A DNA stretch of 64,000 nucleotides, from NCBI RefSeq assembly GCF_928381705.1, contig NZ_CAKMSR010000001.1, positions 1 to 64,000 on the forward strand, written 5' to 3'. Positions 61,588 through 64,000 of the stretch are shown here, piece after piece. Below the pieces are notes generated by a model. It did no database searches and was not told the origin of the DNA. It saw only the letters and a list, made by a program, of their open reading frames with translations. The translations under genes were made by a program, and so were the position numbers. This DNA comes from Rothia nasimurium (GTDB lineage Bacteria > Actinomycetota > Actinomycetes > Actinomycetales > Micrococcaceae). Numbering within the stretch: position 1 is the first letter of the stretch; each line of letters opens with the position of its first letter.

Positions 61588-62562
61588 GTGATGTCTATCA
61601 AAACCGCTCCTGTTCCCGTTCCCTGCGGCCGTTACGCGCCTTCCCCTTCCGGTGACCTGCACCTGGGCAACCTGCGCACCGCCCTACTGGCCTGGATGAT
61701 GGCCCGTACCGCGGGAGGCCGTTTTGTGATGCGGGTGGAGGATTTAGACCGGGTCAAGAAGGGGGCAGCAGAGCGGCAGCTGGCTGACCTGGCCGCCCTG
61801 GGCATCGACTGGGACGGGAAGGTGCTCTACCAATCCACCCGCCTAGATGCCTACGCGGACGCCCTGACCCGCCTGCGCGAAGCCGGGCTAGTTTACGAGT
61901 GCTACTGCACCCGCAAAGAAATTCAGGAGGCCTCCAGCGCCCCGCACGGCGCCCCCGGCGCCTACCCCGGCACCTGCCGCAACCTCACCGAGGCAGAACG
62001 TGCCGAGCGCAGGCAGCTGCGGCCGGCGTCCTTGCGCCTCAAAGCCCAGGTGAGCGAATGGACTGTCACCGACCGTTTCGCCGGGGAATACACCGACGCG
62101 GTCGACGACTTTGTACTGGTGCGGGCCGACGGGGTCTACGCCTACAACCTGGTGTGTGTGGTTGATGACGATTACCAGGGGGTCACTGAGGTGGTGCGCG
62201 GCGATGACCTGCTGCCCTCTGCTCCCCGCCAGGCCTATCTAGCTCACCTATTGGGGTTGCAGGTACCTGCCTATGCCCATGTCCCCCTGGCCCTCAACAC
62301 CGAGGGCAAGCGCCTGGCTAAACGGGACGGGTCCGTGACCCTCGCCGAGCTCACCGCCGCCGGGGTCAGCACCGACCACATCATGCGCATGATTGCTGCC
62401 TCTATTCCGCTGCCCCCGCTCACCGGGGCGAGCGCTGGCGAAAGCGGCCCCCACCTGCCCGAAACCGCCGCTGAGATGCTCTCTGTCTTTAGCCCAGACC
62501 GTATCAAGCAGGCCCCCTGGACGGTGGTAGACCCGCTGCTCGAAAGCACCTGCGGGCTTTAG
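61588..62562 (+). CDS. gluQ: Glutamyl-Q tRNA(Asp) synthetase
   Basis: A 324-residue truncated GluRS paralogue lacking the anticodon-binding domain: GRYAPSPSGDLHLGNLRTAL (HIGH-like), YECYCTRKEIQEA and CRNLTEAER at a degenerate zinc site, ADGVYAYNLVCVVDDDYQGV and TEGKRLAKRDGSV (KMSKS-like). It charges Q34 of tRNA-Asp with glutamate. GTG 61588 / ATG 61591; TAGACT ends 6 nt before the GTG, suggesting a leaderless mRNA. The EamA gene starts 8 nt after the stop. Confidence 0.9.
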   Translation: MMSIKTAPVPVPCGRYAPSPSGDLHLGNLRTALLAWMMARTAGGRFVMRVEDLDRVKKGAAERQLADLAALGIDWDGKVLYQSTRLDAYADALTRLREAGLVYECYCTRKEIQEASSAPHGAPGAYPGTCRNLTEAERAERRQLRPASLRLKAQVSEWTVTDRFAGEYTDAVDDFVLVRADGVYAYNLVCVVDDDYQGVTEVVRGDDLLPSAPRQAYLAHLLGLQVPAYAHVPLALNTEGKRLAKRDGSVTLAELTAAGVSTDHIMRMIAASIPLPPLTGASAGESGPHLPETAAEMLSVFSPDRIKQAPWTVVDPLLESTCGL

Positions 62563-62570
62563 GAGGCGCT

Positions 62571-63509
62571 GTGAACCTCTCTGACCGCATACCGGCCGAA
62601 CGCCGGGGCACCGCTGCCCTGCTTCTAATCCTCACTGGTTCCTTGGGTATTCAGATTTCAGCTGCGATTGTCTCGGTGCTCTTTGCTAGCGTTGGCCCCA
62701 CTCAGGTCGCCGCCCTGCGTGCCCTGATTGCCGCTGTGGTCCTGTGGGCGCTGGTGCGACCTAACCCCCTTGCCCTGCGGCGGCGGGACCTTCCCCAGGT
62801 GCTGGTCTACGGGCTGGTGCTGACCCTGATGAGCGTCTGTTTCTACAACGCGGTGCACCATATTCCTTTGGGTGTAGCGGTGACCTTTGAATACCTGGGT
62901 GCCTTTGTGGTGGCCCTGCTCGGTGTGCGGCGCCTGCGCGACGGGCTCATTGCCTTTTTCGCTCTGGCCGGGGTTGTGATGATTGCCGGGCCTACACTCG
63001 CGGGGGACGCCCACCCTATCGGCTTTATCTGGGCCCTCGGGTCAGCCGCCTCGATGGCCGGCTACACCATCTTCTCGGCCCGCATGGGTTCAGCGTCCGC
63101 CGCAACCAGCGGCCTGCGCGGCACCACCATGTCGTTGGCTTTTTCGGCGCTCATCCAGCTTCCCCTGTCAGTGCCCGCTATGGCGGGGCTGGACGCGGAC
63201 GCCTGGTTCAAGCTGGCGCTCTCCGCCATCGTGGGCGTAGCCCTGGCCTATTCTGCCGATAACATCGCCGGGCAGCTGACCAGCGCCGCCGTCATCGGGG
63301 TGCTCTTCTCCATCGACCCCGTAGTAGGGGCTATCGTGGGTACCTTCATGCTGGGTGAGGTGCTCTCGGCCTGGTCTTACCTGGGCATTGTGCTCATCGC
63401 CGCCTCCGGCGCCTACATCGTCTGGCGCACCAACAGGTCAGCCATCGCGGTAACGCTGCATACATCGGCCCTACCCGTGATAGATCCACGCTCGCAGAAG
63501 CACTCTTAA
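62571..63509 (+). CDS. EamA-family exporter, RhtA-like
   Basis: A 312-residue, ten-helix permease of the drug/metabolite superfamily with two EamA repeats: SVGPTQVAALRALIAAVVLW and HIPLGVAVTFEYLGAFVVAL, then VIGVLFSIDPVVGAIVGTFM and LGEVLSAWSYLGIVLIAASG. RhtA-like members export threonine and homoserine; the substrate is not certain. GTG start behind AGGAGG, 8 nt after gluQ, so likely co-transcribed. Confidence 0.85.
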   Translation: MNLSDRIPAERRGTAALLLILTGSLGIQISAAIVSVLFASVGPTQVAALRALIAAVVLWALVRPNPLALRRRDLPQVLVYGLVLTLMSVCFYNAVHHIPLGVAVTFEYLGAFVVALLGVRRLRDGLIAFFALAGVVMIAGPTLAGDAHPIGFIWALGSAASMAGYTIFSARMGSASAATSGLRGTTMSLAFSALIQLPLSVPAMAGLDADAWFKLALSAIVGVALAYSADNIAGQLTSAAVIGVLFSIDPVVGAIVGTFMLGEVLSAWSYLGIVLIAASGAYIVWRTNRSAIAVTLHTSALPVIDPRSQKHS

Positions 63510-63734
63510 GAAAAGCTCACCGTTTTTATACGAAGATTCTAAATAGCTTCAGGCGGCGAGATAGTGTCACCCAGACCCTCAGGGTGTAAGCTAACGCACA
63601 GACCAAAACGTGTGCCTCAGCAAATACCTCAAGTAATCTAAACAAGATACTTTAGAGAAACTGCATATAAGGGAAGGTGCGCCGACGCACCCACCCCAGC
63701 CCGCACGCCCTCGCCTACAACCCAAGGGGAGCTC

Positions 63735-64000
63735 ATGAGCAACACCACCTACCAGCTGATAGCCCTGGCTATCTACTTCGCCGCCATGGTCGGCATCGGC
63801 ATCTGGGCCAAGTCCAAGAACAACAACCTCGACGACTATGTGCTCGGCGGGCGCTCCCTCTCCCCCACTGCGGCGGCCCTGTCAGCGGGTGCCTCGGACA
63901 TGTCGGGCTGGCTCCTCATGGGCCTACCCGGCGCCCTCTACATCACCGGCCTGGCTGAAGCCTGGATTGCTATCGGCCTAACTGTCGGCGCCTGGCTCAA
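63735..64000 (+). CDS. putP: Sodium/proline symporter, N-terminal part (runs off the right edge)
   Basis: The first 88 codons of a SSS-family transporter: YQLIALAIYFAAMVGIGIWA (TM1), NNLDDYVLGGRSLSPTAAAL and SAGASDMSGWLLMGLPGALY (TM2 with the sodium-site serine region). The match to PutP is clear. ATG 63735 has AAGGGGAGC upstream. A different-frame ORF covering this stretch is a shadow. Confidence 0.88.
   Translation, partial: MSNTTYQLIALAIYFAAMVGIGIWAKSKNNNLDDYVLGGRSLSPTAAALSAGASDMSGWLLMGLPGALYITGLAEAWIAIGLTVGAWL

Overview
The window reads as a chromosomal segment of a moderately GC-rich actinobacterium, most likely Micrococcaceae and closest in flavour to Rothia. The reasons are the order tRNA-Trp, secE, nusG, rplK, rplA; mycothiol synthase (mshD) next to a GlnR-type regulator; a Fur-family regulator with a leaderless-looking start directly upstream of catalase; the ppk-mutT1 pair; the menaquinone genes; and GTG/TTG starts. 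The genus is inference. Most of the 64 kb is housekeeping DNA.

Layout. 1-7.8 kb: the end of a secreted protein gene, then rplA and rplK. A lower-GC cassette follows (MacB-like ABC exporter, periplasmic-adaptor-like protein, lipoprotein and a frameshifted secreted I36-type peptide), then nusG, secE and tRNA-Trp, all on the minus strand. The cassette splits the normally contiguous nusG-rplK pair. 7.8-20.4 kb: aminotransferase, 6-phosphofructokinase, YgfZ/nitrobindin pair, small membrane genes, glnR, mshD, ppk, mutT1, thyA, folA. 20.4-25.2 kb: two toxin-antitoxin-type modules (hipBA and a PIN/HTH pair) on either side of asd and a GntR regulator; hipBA is bounded by 29-bp direct repeats copied from the 3' end of folA. 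25.2-29 kb: murB, an MFS transporter, a HadA/HadB-like pair and a Thr-Met-Thr tRNA cluster. 29-37 kb: DEAD-box helicase, DUF2079 membrane protein, AlkA-like glycosylase, thioredoxin, tRNA-Tyr, yajQ, htpX. 37-39.5 kb: a large ECF sigma factor fused to a zinc-finger, membrane-anchor and Pro-rich repeat region. 39.5-40.4 kb: a long non-coding stretch rich in hairpins. 40.4-64 kb: fur-katA, MMPL transporter, SseB-like and DUF6882-like genes, rarD, an amino-acid ABC importer, menG, polyprenyl synthase, MetPS transporter, menD, menC, PAP2 phosphatase, MBL hydrolase, gluQ, an EamA exporter and the start of putP.

Working together: menG, polyprenyl synthase, menD and menC make menaquinone; thyA/folA close the folate-dTMP cycle; ppk/mutT1 handle polyphosphate and nucleotide sanitation; fur/katA is a peroxide-response unit; glnR points to nitrogen control.

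Most unusual signals: (i) a family of dispersed palindromic elements (9.24, 12.6 and 29.05 kb) with a conserved 16-nt core but different, self-complementary arms; (ii) the hipBA insertion with duplicated folA end; (iii) the cassette inside the nusG-rplK operon with a homopolymer frameshift; (iv) the fused sigma/anti-sigma-like protein; (v) a recurrent TAnnnT-6/7 nt-start codon arrangement suggesting many leaderless mRNAs; (vi) the unexplained structured region at 39.6-40.3 kb.
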